A stretch of DNA of 64,000 nt from CAVQKZ01 sp963837325 (lineage in GTDB: Bacteria > Actinomycetota > Actinomycetes > Mycobacteriales > Jatrophihabitantaceae), in contig CAWIMV010000002.1 of assembly GCA_963837325.1 (NCBI GenBank), positions 310,001 through 374,000 on the forward strand. Reading direction: 5' to 3'. Both the position numbers and the translations under genes were made by a program. This document shows, piece after piece, positions 49,726-58,920 of this stretch (the first letter of the stretch is position 1; each line of letters opens with the position of its first letter). The notes below the pieces were generated by a model, which was not told where the DNA came from, searched no databases, and saw only the letters and a list, made by a program, of their open reading frames with translations.

Positions 49726-51257
49726 ATCACCGCACCGAGCTGCCAGGGGACGAACTCCTCGTCGCCGAAACCCAGCTCCTCGCTGGCGGTGCGCCGCCCC
49801 GATGCGGTCTCGATCATGCGGTCGAAGATGCGCTGTCCGGCCTGCTCGAGCGGCTCGCCCTGCTCGACCACGGTGCCGCAGTCGATGTCCATGTCGTCGG
49901 GCATCCGCCGGTAGATGTCGCTGTTCGTGGAAAGTTTCAGGCTCGGCACCGGTTTGCAGCCGAAGACCGAACCGCGGCCGGTGGTGAAGCAGACGATGTT
50001 GGCCCCGCCGGCGACCATGCCGGTGACCGACACCGGGTCGTAGCCCGGGGTGTCCATGAAGACCAGCCCGCGTTCGGTGACTGGCTCGCCGTACTCGACC
50101 ACCTGGGTCAGCGGACTGCGGCCGGCCTTGGCGACGGCGCCGAGCGACTTCTCCAGGATGGTCGTGAGGCCGCCGGCCTTGTTACCGGGCGACGGGTTGT
50201 TGTCCATCGACCCCCCGTTGTCGGCGGTGTAGCGCTCCCACCAGTGGATCCGGTCGATGAGGCGCTGCCCGACCTCGTCGGAAACCGCCCGCTGCAGCAG
50301 CAGGTGCTCTGCGCCGTAGATCTCCGGCGTCTCACCGAGGATGGACGTGCCTCCGTACTCGACGAGCAGGTCGGACGCGACGCCGAGGGCGGGGTTGGCG
50401 GTCAGCCCCGACCAGCCGTCCGAGCCGCCGCACTGCAGGCCGAGCACGAGTTCGGACACCGGCACCGGCCCGCGGCGCGCCTCGCCCATCTCGCCCAGCA
50501 TCCGCTCGACCTGCGACAAGCCCTCGCGCACCGCCTTGGGGCTGCCGCCGAACTCCTGGATCGTCATCGACCCCACCGGCACATGTGCGGGCAGGTGCAG
50601 GTCGGCGGTCAGGTCGCTGACCTGGTTGACCTCGCAGCCCAGCCCGAGCACGAGCACGCCGCCGACGTTCGGGTGCCGGGCGTAACCGGCCAACGTGCGC
50701 CGCAGCATCGTCATGCCGTCGCCCGCGCTGGCCATACCGCAACCGGTGCCGTGGGTGAGGGCGACGATCCCGTCGACACCAGGGGCATCGTCGAGCAGCC
50801 CGGTCGCGTCGGCCTGGGCGGCGACCCGCTTGGCCACCGTCGCCGAGCAGTTGACGGTGGACAGGACAAGCACGTAGTTGCGAGTGGCAACCCGACCGTC
50901 GGGTCGGCGGATCCCGTCGAACGTCGGCACCTCAGCCGAGATGCGGTCGGCCGCTGCACGCCCACCGGCGTCACCGCTCAGGGCAAGGTCGTGGGTCTCG
51001 TCGGGCATGCCCAGGTTGTGCGTGTGGACGTGGTCGCCGGCCTGGATGGCGCTGGTGGCCACCCCGATCGGCTGGCCGTACTTGTGCACCAGCGCCCCGG
51101 CCGCGACGTCGCGGACGGCGATCTTGTGCCCGCGCGGGATGACGGCGTGCGCGGTCATCGACGTGCCGCCCACCGACACGGTGGTCCCGGCCGGCACCTC
51201 CTCGATGGCGACGGCGACGTCGTCGTCGCGGTGCAACTGGACGATCGCGTCAGTCAT
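49722..51257 (-). CDS. uxaA: Altronate dehydratase family protein
   Basis: A 511-residue UxaA-type enzyme that dehydrates D-altronate to 2-keto-3-deoxygluconate. It has the N-terminal SAF domain (about 1-75) and a large catalytic domain with NCSATVAKRVA, ALTHGTGCGMAS and TPGYDPVSVTGMVAGGANIV. The conserved C-terminal block is GRGSVFGCKPVPSLKLSTNS. The ATG at 51255-51257 overlaps the kinase stop. Altronate comes from galacturonate, so the operon seems equipped for both glucuronate and galacturonate, or for a promiscuous dehydratase. It lies between kdgK-like and uxuB-like genes. Confidence 0.92.
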   Translation of the reverse strand: MTDAIVQLHRDDDVAVAIEEVPAGTTVSVGGTSMTAHAVIPRGHKIAVRDVAAGALVHKYGQPIGVATSAIQAGDHVHTHNLGMPDETHDLALSGDAGGRAAADRISAEVPTFDGIRRPDGRVATRNYVLVLSTVNCSATVAKRVAAQADATGLLDDAPGVDGIVALTHGTGCGMASAGDGMTMLRRTLAGYARHPNVGGVLVLGLGCEVNQVSDLTADLHLPAHVPVGSMTIQEFGGSPKAVREGLSQVERMLGEMGEARRGPVPVSELVLGLQCGGSDGWSGLTANPALGVASDLLVEYGGTSILGETPEIYGAEHLLLQRAVSDEVGQRLIDRIHWWERYTADNGGSMDNNPSPGNKAGGLTTILEKSLGAVAKAGRSPLTQVVEYGEPVTERGLVFMDTPGYDPVSVTGMVAGGANIVCFTTGRGSVFGCKPVPSLKLSTNSDIYRRMPDDMDIDCGTVVEQGEPLEQAGQRIFDRMIETASGRRTASEELGFGDEEFVPWQLGAVM

Positions 51258-52203
51258 GGCTGTAGGCCCTTCCGGTCGATGTGCCGGCCGATTCGAGATG
51301 CGCCCGCGTCTGGTCCAAGGTGGGTACCAGCCCGGTGCCGCCCTGCCCAGCAAGTGAGAGCGACGCGGCCGCGCCGCCGAGCGCCGCCGCCAGTTCCAGC
51401 GGATCGCCGGCGACCAGGCGCGCGGCCACCGTCCCGACAAACACGTCGCCCGCGCCGGTCTGGTCGACCAAGCGAACAGGTGGCACCGCCGCTAGGTGCA
51501 CGGGCCCGGCCCCGGCATCGAGGACGACGCCGTTCGCGCCGCACGTGACGGTCGCGGCGGCCGCGCCGAGTTCGCGGCAGGCGGCCGCCGCGACGGCCGG
51601 GTCGTCGGTGCCCAGCAGCGCGCGGGTTTCGACCGGCGCCGCGGGAGTGACGAGCGCGGCGTAGGGCGCGAGCTCGTGCAGCGCCGCGCGCGCGTCCTCA
51701 GTAGTGGTCAGCCGTGGCCGCAGGTTGGGGTCGTAGACGAACCGGCTCGCCTGCTGAGCCGCGGCCAGCACGGTGGCTCGCGCGCTGGGCGAGACCGCAC
51801 AAGTGATGCCGCTCGCGACGACCGCCCCGGCCGCGTCGAGCGCAACGCCCTCGAGATCGCTCGGTTCCAGGGTGGAGCCGGCGCTGCCGCGGCGGACGTA
51901 GACGAACTCCCGGCTGCCGCTCGGGTCGGCCGTCACCAGGTAGACGCCGTGCTGGCCGGGCACCCGGCGCAGCAGCGCGGTGTCGACGCCGAGCTCTGCG
52001 ACCCGCTGGAACAGTCCGTCCGCGAGTTCGTCGTCGGCAATTCGAGCGAGCAGGCCGGTGTGCGCGCCGGCGGCCGCCGCGGCCGCGGCGACGTTCAGCG
52101 CATCGCCCGAGAACCCCAGCCGTAGCTCAGCGCCCGACCGCAGCGGGTCGGCCGTCGACAGCTCGACCAGCACCTCTCCGAGCACCAGGACGTCGAAGCT
52201 CAC
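51250..52203 (-). CDS. kdgK: PfkB-family sugar kinase, probable 2-keto-3-deoxygluconate kinase
   Basis: A 317-residue ribokinase-fold kinase. It opens with FDVLVLGEVLVELSTADPLR, the sugar-binding GFSGDALNVAAAAAAAG follows, and the catalytic/anion hole motif is DQTGAGDVFVGTVAARL (about residues 250-266). In this operon it should phosphorylate KDG made by the mannonate and altronate dehydratases, giving KDPG for the adjacent aldolase. It overlaps the mannonate dehydratase stop by 4 nt. Assignment to KDG kinase rests on context as well as sequence. Confidence 0.88.
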   Translation of the reverse strand: MSFDVLVLGEVLVELSTADPLRSGAELRLGFSGDALNVAAAAAAAGAHTGLLARIADDELADGLFQRVAELGVDTALLRRVPGQHGVYLVTADPSGSREFVYVRRGSAGSTLEPSDLEGVALDAAGAVVASGITCAVSPSARATVLAAAQQASRFVYDPNLRPRLTTTEDARAALHELAPYAALVTPAAPVETRALLGTDDPAVAAAACRELGAAAATVTCGANGVVLDAGAGPVHLAAVPPVRLVDQTGAGDVFVGTVAARLVAGDPLELAAALGGAAASLSLAGQGGTGLVPTLDQTRAHLESAGTSTGRAYSHD

Positions 52204-53411
52204 CAGCTGTGCACCGTCCCGTCCGCGAGGCGATTGACGGGCAGGTACGCCGGTCGGTACGGATGGCGGGCGGCGGCGTCCTCGTCGATCTCGACGCCCA
52301 GACCGGGCTCCTCGCCGGGGAACAGGTAGCCGTCGGCGAAGCGGTAGGAGTGCGGGAACACCTCATTGGTCGCGTCGGTGTGTGGCATGTACTCCTGCAG
52401 GCCGAAGTTCGGGATGGAGATGTCGACGTGCAGGGCCGCAGCCATACAGACCGGCGACAGGTCGGTCGCGCCGTGTGAGCCCGAACGCACGTGGTACAGG
52501 TCGGCGAGCGCGAAGATCCGGCGCAGATGGGTGATCCCGCCGGCGTGCACGACCGACGTGCGGATGAAGTCGATGAGCTGCTCGGTGATCAGTTGCTGGC
52601 AGTCCCAGATGGAGTTGAACACCTCGCCGACGGCAATCGGCGTCGTCGTGTGCTGCCGGATCAGCCGGAACCCCTCTTGCAGCTCGGCCGGCACCGGGTC
52701 TTCCAGCCAGAACAGGTGATAGTCCTCGACGCTCTTGCCCAGTCGGCCGGCCTCGATCGGCGTGAGCCGGTGGTGCACGTCGTGCAGCAGGTGGACGTCG
52801 AAGCCGTGCGCGTCGCGGACGGCCGCGAACATCTCCGGCGCAAAGCGCAGGTACTTCTCGGTCGACCAGACTGCCTCCTCGGGCACGACACCCGCGGTCG
52901 CCGGCTCGTAGAACATCTTGTCCTTGCTGACGCCGTACACCGTGGCCAGCCCGGGCACCCCGCACTGCACGCGCACGGCCCGGTAGCCCCGCTCGAGGTA
53001 GCCCGCCACCTCGTCGACCAACTCGGGAATGGTGGCGGCGTTGGCATGGCCGTACACCGTGACGCCTTCGCGGCTGCGCCCGCCGAGCAGTTGGTACAGC
53101 GGCAGGCCGGCGACCTTGGCCTTGATGTCCCACAGGGCGGTGTCGACTGCGGCGATAGCCGTCATCGTCACCGGGCCACGGCGCCAGTACGCACCCTTGT
53201 ACAGGTACTGCCAGATGTCCTCGATGCGGTGCGGGTCGCGGCCCAGCAATACCGGAGCCACGTGGTCGGTGAGGTAGCTCGCGACCGACAACTCCCGGCC
53301 GTTCAGGGTCGCGTCGCCGATACCAATGACGCCGTCGTCGGTGGTCAGCTTGAGGGTGACGAAGTTGCGGTCGGGGCAGGTGACGATCACCTTCGCATCG
53401 ACGATCTTCAT
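52200..53411 (-). CDS. D-mannonate dehydratase, enolase superfamily (ManD type)
   Basis: A 403-residue enzyme of the ManD group of the enolase superfamily. It begins MKIVDAKVIVTCPDRNFVTL. Metal-ligand positions fit HLLHDVHHRLTP (Asp), FWLEDPVPAEL (Glu) and AVGEVFNSIWDC (Glu), and the ALWDIKAKVAGLPLYQLLGG segment is diagnostic of the superfamily. It converts D-mannonate to 2-keto-3-deoxygluconate; some ManD proteins also use gluconate. The ATG at 53409-53411 overlaps the aldolase stop by 4 nt. It replaces the unrelated UxuA dehydratase of E. coli. Confidence 0.92.
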   Translation of the reverse strand: MKIVDAKVIVTCPDRNFVTLKLTTDDGVIGIGDATLNGRELSVASYLTDHVAPVLLGRDPHRIEDIWQYLYKGAYWRRGPVTMTAIAAVDTALWDIKAKVAGLPLYQLLGGRSREGVTVYGHANAATIPELVDEVAGYLERGYRAVRVQCGVPGLATVYGVSKDKMFYEPATAGVVPEEAVWSTEKYLRFAPEMFAAVRDAHGFDVHLLHDVHHRLTPIEAGRLGKSVEDYHLFWLEDPVPAELQEGFRLIRQHTTTPIAVGEVFNSIWDCQQLITEQLIDFIRTSVVHAGGITHLRRIFALADLYHVRSGSHGATDLSPVCMAAALHVDISIPNFGLQEYMPHTDATNEVFPHSYRFADGYLFPGEEPGLGVEIDEDAAARHPYRPAYLPVNRLADGTVHSW

Positions 53412-54004
53412 GCCGACCCCACCCCGGCCAGCGCGCGCTTGACCCGGCCGGCAACATCGTCGTCCGCGGTGAGGTCGGAACCGACTCCGACGGCCACGGC
53501 ACCGGCGCCCAGCCACTCGGCCACGTCATCCAACCGGATGCCCCCGGTGGGCACGATGCTTGCGCCGGGCAGCACGGCCAGCAGCGAACGCAGGTACGCC
53601 GGGCCCCCGACGTGAGCGGGGAACAGCTTCGCCGGTCCGATTGCCGCGGCGGCCGCGATCTCGGCCGGAGTGAAGCCGCCCTCGACGAACGGCAGTCCGG
53701 ACCGTTCGGCCACGGCGCGCACGCCCGGCGCCGGCAACGGGCTGACCAGGAACCCGGCTCCGGCCTGCACCGCCTGCTCGGCGTCGGCTTCGGTACGCAG
53801 GGTGCCGGCACCGATGACCAACTGCGGCCAGTGCGCCCGAGCCGCGCTCACCGCTTCGGCCCAGCCGGCGGTGGTGGCGGTGAACTCGATCATGGTCAAG
53901 CCCGCGCCCGCACACTTGTCGGCGACCTCGAGCGCATCGTCGGCCGTGGCCACTCGGACGACCGGGACGATCCGGCTGGCCCGCAACTGCTCGACGAAGT
54001 CCAC
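53408..54004 (-). CDS. eda: 2-keto-3-deoxy-6-phosphogluconate aldolase
   Basis: A 198-residue class I aldolase of the Eda/KHG family. The catalytic glutamate lies near GLTMIEFTATTAGW and the Schiff-base lysine in GPAKLFPAHVGG (about residue 127). GASIVPTGGIRLDDVAEWLG closes the phosphate site. It splits KDPG to pyruvate and glyceraldehyde 3-phosphate, the last step of the pathway. A GTG at 54002-54004 gives the usual start (VDFVEQLRASRIVPVVRVAT); it lies 2 nt after the stop of the isomerase gene. Confidence 0.92.
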   Translation of the reverse strand: MDFVEQLRASRIVPVVRVATADDALEVADKCAGAGLTMIEFTATTAGWAEAVSAARAHWPQLVIGAGTLRTEADAEQAVQAGAGFLVSPLPAPGVRAVAERSGLPFVEGGFTPAEIAAAAAIGPAKLFPAHVGGPAYLRSLLAVLPGASIVPTGGIRLDDVAEWLGAGAVAVGVGSDLTADDDVAGRVKRALAGVGSA

Positions 54005-54006
54005 GC

Positions 54007-54768
54007 TCAGCGGCCCTCTTGCACCCACGCGTGCTTCGGGTCGAGGTAGGGGATCATCTGCCGCCCTTCGCCGGCCATCACCCACAGGTAGTACAGCGAG
54101 TAGCCGGGCGCGGCGACGACCGGGTGGTAGCCGGCCTTGATCGCCGCGACATCGCCGTTGCGGACGGTGAACAGTTCCTCGTTGCCGTCGGCGTAGCGGA
54201 TCTGCACCCCGAAGCCGTCGGCCGGATCGACCTTGAACAGGTAGACCTCCTCAAGCTTGACCTCGGTCGGCGGGCGGTGGTCGTCGTGCTTGTGCGGCGG
54301 GTAGGACGACCAGTTGCCGGGCGGGTTGATCGTCTCCCCGAGCAGCAGCCGGCCCGCGGGATGTTCCGGCCCGAGCACCGTACGGACGTTGCGCGCCCAG
54401 TTGTCCGAACCGACGTCGGCGATGCGCTGGTCGTCCGGGGCGATGATGCGGGCCGCGGGTGCCGGGTCGTCCGCAAGTGGGGCGCTGGAGATGGCCAGCT
54501 CGGCCGGTCCGTCGACCGCGGTCAGCACGGCGTGCGCACCGGGCGGGGCGTAGACGGCGTGCCCCGGACCTTCGAAGACGGACGACCGCCCACCGGCCCG
54601 GCCCAGCGGCTTGTCGTCGATGGTGACGTCGACGGTGCCGGTCAGGACCATGATGAGCATCTCCTGGTCGTCCCGCACGAGGTCGGCCGACTCCCCCGCG
54701 GCCAATTCGGCGACGTCGAGGCTGATGATGTCGGTGTCCTTGCCGACCGACACGACTGACTGAATCAC
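54007..54768 (-). CDS. IolB/KduI-type isomerase in a uronate operon
   Basis: A 253-residue double-cupin protein of the 5-deoxy-glucuronate isomerase family. The metal site lies in NPPGNWSSYPPHKHDDHRPP, with further ligands in KLEEVYLFKVDPADGFGVQI and a His in AAIKAGYHPVVAAPGY. IolB works in inositol catabolism and its relative KduI on 5-keto-4-deoxyuronate. No other inositol gene is in the window. As the operon lacks UxaC, this protein may isomerise glucuronate or galacturonate, an activity reported for E. coli KduI under some conditions. GTG start at 54766-54768. It lies 28 nt after the transporter genes. Confidence 0.85.
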   Translation of the reverse strand: MIQSVVSVGKDTDIISLDVAELAAGESADLVRDDQEMLIMVLTGTVDVTIDDKPLGRAGGRSSVFEGPGHAVYAPPGAHAVLTAVDGPAELAISSAPLADDPAPAARIIAPDDQRIADVGSDNWARNVRTVLGPEHPAGRLLLGETINPPGNWSSYPPHKHDDHRPPTEVKLEEVYLFKVDPADGFGVQIRYADGNEELFTVRNGDVAAIKAGYHPVVAAPGYSLYYLWVMAGEGRQMIPYLDPKHAWVQEGR

Positions 54769-54796
54769 GGTTTGTGCCCTTCTATTGTCTCAATGC

Positions 54797-55696
54797 TCAG
54801 GCGTTCGACTCGTCCTTGAGTCGCGTCACCAACTGGGTGGGATTGACGAACCGCAGCGCGATCACGAGCAACACCAGCATGCTGCCGGTGTAGACGACGG
54901 CCATCGAGTCGACCGACTGCTGCGCCCGGATGCCGGCGGAGAATACGTTCGTGTACAACACGGTCACGAGGGTCTGACTGGTCGGCCCAGCCGTGAGGAA
55001 CGTCAGCTCGAACATGCCCACGGTGCGGACCAGCACCAGGATGGCCGCGGCCAGGATCCCCGGCACGAGCAGCGGACCGATGGCGTGCCAGAACACCGAT
55101 TTGGTCCGCGCGCCGCACATCCGCGCGGCCGCCTCGATCTTCGGGTCGATTTGCTCGATGAACGGCGTCATCGTCAGGACCACGAACGGCACCGACGGCA
55201 CCAGGTTGGCGAGGATGACTCCCGACATCGTCCCGGCCAGGTTGAACTTGTACAGCACGGTGGCCAGCGGGATGCCGTATGCGATCGGCGGGATCAGGAT
55301 CGGCAGGAGGAACAGCAGCATGACCAGCCGCTTGCCCGGAAACGTGCGCCGAGCCAGCACGTACGACGCGGGCAGGCCGATCAACACCGAAACGACCACC
55401 ACGGTGACCGCAACCTCGGCCGTCACCCGCAGCACGCTGGGCAGGTCGAACGCCTTCCAGGCGTCGGAGTACCAGTGCGTGGTCCAGCCGTCGGGCAGCC
55501 AGGTGCCGAACCAGTGCACGCTGAGCGACGTCACGACGACGGAGAACACCAACCCGGCCAGGTTGACGAAGAAGAACGCGACCAGCGCCCACACCAGCCA
55601 GGTGCCCGGGCTGGCGACAAGCCGCCGGCGTCGCGGGGCCGGGGCGCCGGCGTCGGCGGTCTCGGTCGGGACGGGATTCACCACGATCGTGCTCAT
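54797..55696 (-). CDS. ABC transporter permease (PotC-like)
   Basis: A 299-residue inner-membrane permease with a cytoplasmic start, six hydrophobic segments and the EAA coupling motif region in EAAARMCGARTKSVFWHAIG then PLLVPGILAAAILVLVRTVG. It belongs to the PotC/COG1177 group used for polyamines and various organic acids or sugars. With the other permease, ATPase and binding protein of this operon it forms the importer for the substrate of the uronate enzymes. Its start overlaps the stop of the upstream permease by 1 nt. Confidence 0.9.
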   Translation of the reverse strand: MSTIVVNPVPTETADAGAPAPRRRRLVASPGTWLVWALVAFFFVNLAGLVFSVVVTSLSVHWFGTWLPDGWTTHWYSDAWKAFDLPSVLRVTAEVAVTVVVVSVLIGLPASYVLARRTFPGKRLVMLLFLLPILIPPIAYGIPLATVLYKFNLAGTMSGVILANLVPSVPFVVLTMTPFIEQIDPKIEAAARMCGARTKSVFWHAIGPLLVPGILAAAILVLVRTVGMFELTFLTAGPTSQTLVTVLYTNVFSAGIRAQQSVDSMAVVYTGSMLVLLVIALRFVNPTQLVTRLKDESNA

Positions 55697-56604
55697 CAGC
55701 CCTTACCTCCGGTCGCGCCCTTGTAGAGCGTGCCGCGCCACAGCAGCACTGCGGCGATGACGATGAGCATCGCCACCGTCATGATCACGGCAATGGCCGA
55801 ACCCATCGGAAAGTCGAACTGCTCCAGCGCCGCGTGATACGCCGCGATCGAGATGACGCGGGTCTTGCCCGACGGATCGCCGACCAACGACGCAGATGGG
55901 AAGACGGAGAAGGCCAGCACGAACGACAGGCAGAACGTGATCGCCAGGCCGGGAGCCAGCAGCGGGAACGTGACGAACCGGAAGCGCTCCCACCAGCCGG
56001 CGCCGAGCGTGCTGGCCGCACTCTCCAACGTCGGGTCGATGCCGGACAGGTAGGACAGCGTCAGCAGGAATGCGAACGGGAACCCGGTGATGATGAGCGA
56101 GAACAGCACGCCCCAGTAGTTGTGCACGAGCTGGACCGGGTGATCGATGAGGTGCAGGTCGAGCAACACCTTGTTGAGCCAGCCGGCCGGGGACAGGTAC
56201 TCCAGCAAGCCCTCGGCCGTGAGCACGGTGCCGAGCGTGATGGGTACGACGAGCATGGTTGTGAGCGTGCGTTTGCCGCGGAACGGCCGTCGCAGCTTGT
56301 ACGCCATCGGCACCGACGCGGCCACGTTGATCAGGGCCGCGGGCAGGCCCAGCTTGAACGTCGTCCACAGCGTGTTGCGTAGGTACGGGTCGTCGAAGAA
56401 CTTGCGGTAGTCGGCGAACGGGCCGCCGCCCTGCTGCGGGCTGAACGAGAGACCGACGCCGTACAGGAACGGGTACAAGAACAGCGCCACGATGAACACC
56501 AGACCGGGTACCAGCAGCAATAGCGTCCGGTCGATGCCCCGCTCGGCCAGCCGGTGCTTCAGCGACAGCTGAGCCTCGACCGGCTTCTCGGTAACGGCAG
56601 TCAT
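55696..56604 (-). CDS. ABC transporter permease (PotB-like)
   Basis: A 302-residue permease with a first helix at about 27-50 (LLLLVPGLVFIVALFLYPFL) and the EAA-type loop ESAASTLGAGWWERFRFVTF then PLLAPGLAITFCLSFVLAFS. It is the PotB/COG1176 partner of the downstream permease; the two would form the heterodimeric channel. Its ATG overlaps the ATPase stop by 4 nt. The substrate is inferred from context to be glucuronate or an oligo-glucuronoside. Confidence 0.9.
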   Translation of the reverse strand: MTAVTEKPVEAQLSLKHRLAERGIDRTLLLLVPGLVFIVALFLYPFLYGVGLSFSPQQGGGPFADYRKFFDDPYLRNTLWTTFKLGLPAALINVAASVPMAYKLRRPFRGKRTLTTMLVVPITLGTVLTAEGLLEYLSPAGWLNKVLLDLHLIDHPVQLVHNYWGVLFSLIITGFPFAFLLTLSYLSGIDPTLESAASTLGAGWWERFRFVTFPLLAPGLAITFCLSFVLAFSVFPSASLVGDPSGKTRVISIAAYHAALEQFDFPMGSAIAVIMTVAMLIVIAAVLLWRGTLYKGATGGKG

Positions 56605-57704
56605 GTGCTTGCCTCGGTCGGGGCCGCAGGGGTGTCCGCCGAGAACACCAGCACCCGCTCTTCGGGCACGGACAGCGTGATTGCGTCGCCCGGAGCGAGG
56701 CGGCCGTCGGTGCGAAAGTGCACGGCCTCACCGCTGCGCAAGCGGCCCTCGACCGATTGTTCCCGGCCGTGATACTCGACGACCTCTGCCGTGACCTCGA
56801 GCCGGTTCGCATCCGCTCCGGCCGTGCCCAAGACGAAGTCCTCGGGTCGGATGGCGGCGATCGCCCGTCCGGAGTTGACGTCGTCGCAGTTGACGCCGCG
56901 CAGCTTCATCCCGTCGGCACCGAGGACGACGCGCGATTGCCCAGCCTCGATGACGTCGAGCTCGAACATGTTGCGGTAGCCCATGAAGCCGGCCACGTAC
57001 CGATTCGCCGGGTGCTCGTACACCTCTTCCGGCGTGCCGATCTGCTGCACCGAGCCGGTCCGCAGCACGACCAGGCGATCGGCCAGCGACAACGCCTCTT
57101 CCTGGTCGTGAGTGACGTACACGGTGGTCAGCCCCAGCGACTGGTGCAGCCGGCGGATCTCGGTGCGCATCTCCAGCCGCAACGCCGCGTCCAGGTTCGA
57201 CAGCGGCTCGTCCATCAGCACGAGCGGCGGCTGCAGGGCGACGGCGCGGGCAATGGCGACCCGCTGCTGCTGTCCACCGGACAGCTGGCCCGGGAACTTG
57301 GCGGCGTGCTCGCCGAGTTGCACCAGGTCGATCGCCTCGTCCACCCGCTTGTTGCGCTCGGCCTTGGGCACCTTGTGCATGCGCAGCCCGAACGCGATGT
57401 TCTTGCGCACGGTCATGTGCGGGAACAGCGCGTAGTTCTGAAACACCATGCCGAAGTCGCGCCGTTCCGGTGGCAACCCGTCGATACGCCGATCGTCGAG
57501 CCAGATGCTGCCTCCGGTCAGAGGCAGCAAACCGGCCACGCAGTTGAGCGCCGTCGTCTTGCCGCATCCGGACGGCCCGAGCAGCGCCACGAACTCGCCG
57601 CACTCGATCGTGAGATCCAGGCCGGCCAGGGCGGCGTGGCCACCGTAGCTCCGGCTGACCCGGTCCAGCCGGAGCTCGGTGAACTGCTTTGCGCGAACAG
57701 TCAT
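56601..57704 (-). CDS. ABC transporter ATPase (PotA/MalK-like)
   Basis: A 367-residue ATP-binding subunit with Walker A LLGPSGCGKTTALNCVAGLL (about residues 36-55), signature LSGGQQQRVAIARAVALQPP, Walker B LVLMDEPLSNLDAALRLEMR and switch histidine in TTVYVTHDQEEALSLADRL. The C-terminal part (about 240-367) is a TOBE-type domain typical of MalK/PotA. It energises the two PotB/C-like permeases. ATG at 57702-57704 lies 5 nt after the binding-protein stop. Confidence 0.93.
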   Translation of the reverse strand: MTVRAKQFTELRLDRVSRSYGGHAALAGLDLTIECGEFVALLGPSGCGKTTALNCVAGLLPLTGGSIWLDDRRIDGLPPERRDFGMVFQNYALFPHMTVRKNIAFGLRMHKVPKAERNKRVDEAIDLVQLGEHAAKFPGQLSGGQQQRVAIARAVALQPPLVLMDEPLSNLDAALRLEMRTEIRRLHQSLGLTTVYVTHDQEEALSLADRLVVLRTGSVQQIGTPEEVYEHPANRYVAGFMGYRNMFELDVIEAGQSRVVLGADGMKLRGVNCDDVNSGRAIAAIRPEDFVLGTAGADANRLEVTAEVVEYHGREQSVEGRLRSGEAVHFRTDGRLAPGDAITLSVPEERVLVFSADTPAAPTEAST

Positions 57705-57709
57705 TGCGC

Positions 57710-58918
57710 TCAGCCGCCACTGCCGATGAGCTTGTTCCACTTGTCGAACGCGAAGACCTGCTTGTCGGCCGGCAGCGAGGTCTTCTTCGGGTACTTGCTG
57801 ATCCAGCCGTCGTACTCGGGCCGGCCGAACTTCTTCAACGTGGCCTGGCTCTTGGCCGGCGCCATGTCGAGCGTCACGTTCTTGACCGCCGGGCCGGGGT
57901 AGAAGTAGCCGTCGTCGTAGGCGATGGCCTGCTCCTTGGGCTGCAGCATGAACTTGATCAGGGCCAGGTCGGCGGCCAGCACGTCCGAGGACACCCCCTT
58001 GGGGATGGCGGCGTACTGCGCGTCGGTCACCCAGGTCATCGGCTGCAGCATGCCCACCTTGACGGTGTTGGGCACGGTGCCCAGCACCCGCGGGTTGATG
58101 TCCCATCCGGTGGTGGAGGCGATCATGTCGACCGAGCCCGCGGCCAGGTTCTTCATCGTGTCGCCGGTGCCGGATGCGTAGGACGAGACGTACTTGCCGA
58201 GTTCCTTGAGGTAGGCCCAGGTCTTATCCCAGCCCTTGTCCGGGTCGGACGGGTCCTTGTCCCCGAGCAGGTACGGCAGGCCCATCAGCAGGGTCCGGCC
58301 GGGACCGGAGTTGGCCGGGTCGGCGTACTGGAAGCGGCCCTTGTGGGCCTTGGCCCAGGCCAGCAACTCGGCCGGGGTGGTCGGCGGCGTGCTCACCTTC
58401 TTCGGGTTGTACTCGATCAGTGGGCCGGACGGGTAGTAGACGACCTCGATCGCCTGGTTCTGGGCCAGGCCCTGCATCGCGGCAGCCGGCGGTTGGTAGT
58501 TGTCCATCAGGTTGGGAAAGCGCGACGAGTAGTCCGGCAGCACCTTGACGAACAAGTTGTTCTTGATGCCCGCGGACAGCCCGTCCGTGCCGGTCAGGAC
58601 GAGGTTGGTGCTGACCCGACCCGCACCCTGCTCAGCCTGCAACTTGCCCGACATCGACGGCGCCGGTGCCTTCGTATACGTGACGTGCTTGACGATGTCC
58701 GGGTTGGCCTTCACGAAATCGTCGATCATGCCTTGGGTCAACGCGAGGTTGCCGGCGATGTCGAGGATGTTCAGCGTCACCGCCTTCTTCGGCTTGTCGG
58801 GCACGCCCGTAGCCGCGACGCTTTTCGTGGCGTTCTTGCTGGGCGCGCCACATCCTCCGGCGAGTACGACCGCCGCCGCTGCCGCGACCAGTGCCGTGGT
58901 GGCACGCAGACCTGACAT
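57710..58918 (-). CDS. ABC transporter extracellular solute-binding protein
   Basis: A 402-residue type II binding protein of the PotD/COG0687 class. The signal sequence ends in VVLAGGCGAPSKN, where Cys about residue 23 probably carries the lipid, although the box is not ideal. The mature part starts with VTLNILDIAGNLALTQGMID and includes GWDKTWAYLKELGKYVSSYA, common in organic-acid binders. AAAGGAA lies 7 nt before the ATG at 58916-58918, which rules out a longer upstream frame. It is placed directly after the LacI gene in the operon. Confidence 0.9.
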   Translation of the reverse strand: MSGLRATTALVAAAAAVVLAGGCGAPSKNATKSVAATGVPDKPKKAVTLNILDIAGNLALTQGMIDDFVKANPDIVKHVTYTKAPAPSMSGKLQAEQGAGRVSTNLVLTGTDGLSAGIKNNLFVKVLPDYSSRFPNLMDNYQPPAAAMQGLAQNQAIEVVYYPSGPLIEYNPKKVSTPPTTPAELLAWAKAHKGRFQYADPANSGPGRTLLMGLPYLLGDKDPSDPDKGWDKTWAYLKELGKYVSSYASGTGDTMKNLAAGSVDMIASTTGWDINPRVLGTVPNTVKVGMLQPMTWVTDAQYAAIPKGVSSDVLAADLALIKFMLQPKEQAIAYDDGYFYPGPAVKNVTLDMAPAKSQATLKKFGRPEYDGWISKYPKKTSLPADKQVFAFDKWNKLIGSGG

Positions 58919-58920
58919 GG

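Noticed and set aside
49653..51548. 631-codon open frame on the plus strand opposite the uxaA-like gene
   Set aside because: Low-complexity composition typical of an antisense frame; the minus-strand protein matches a known enzyme family.
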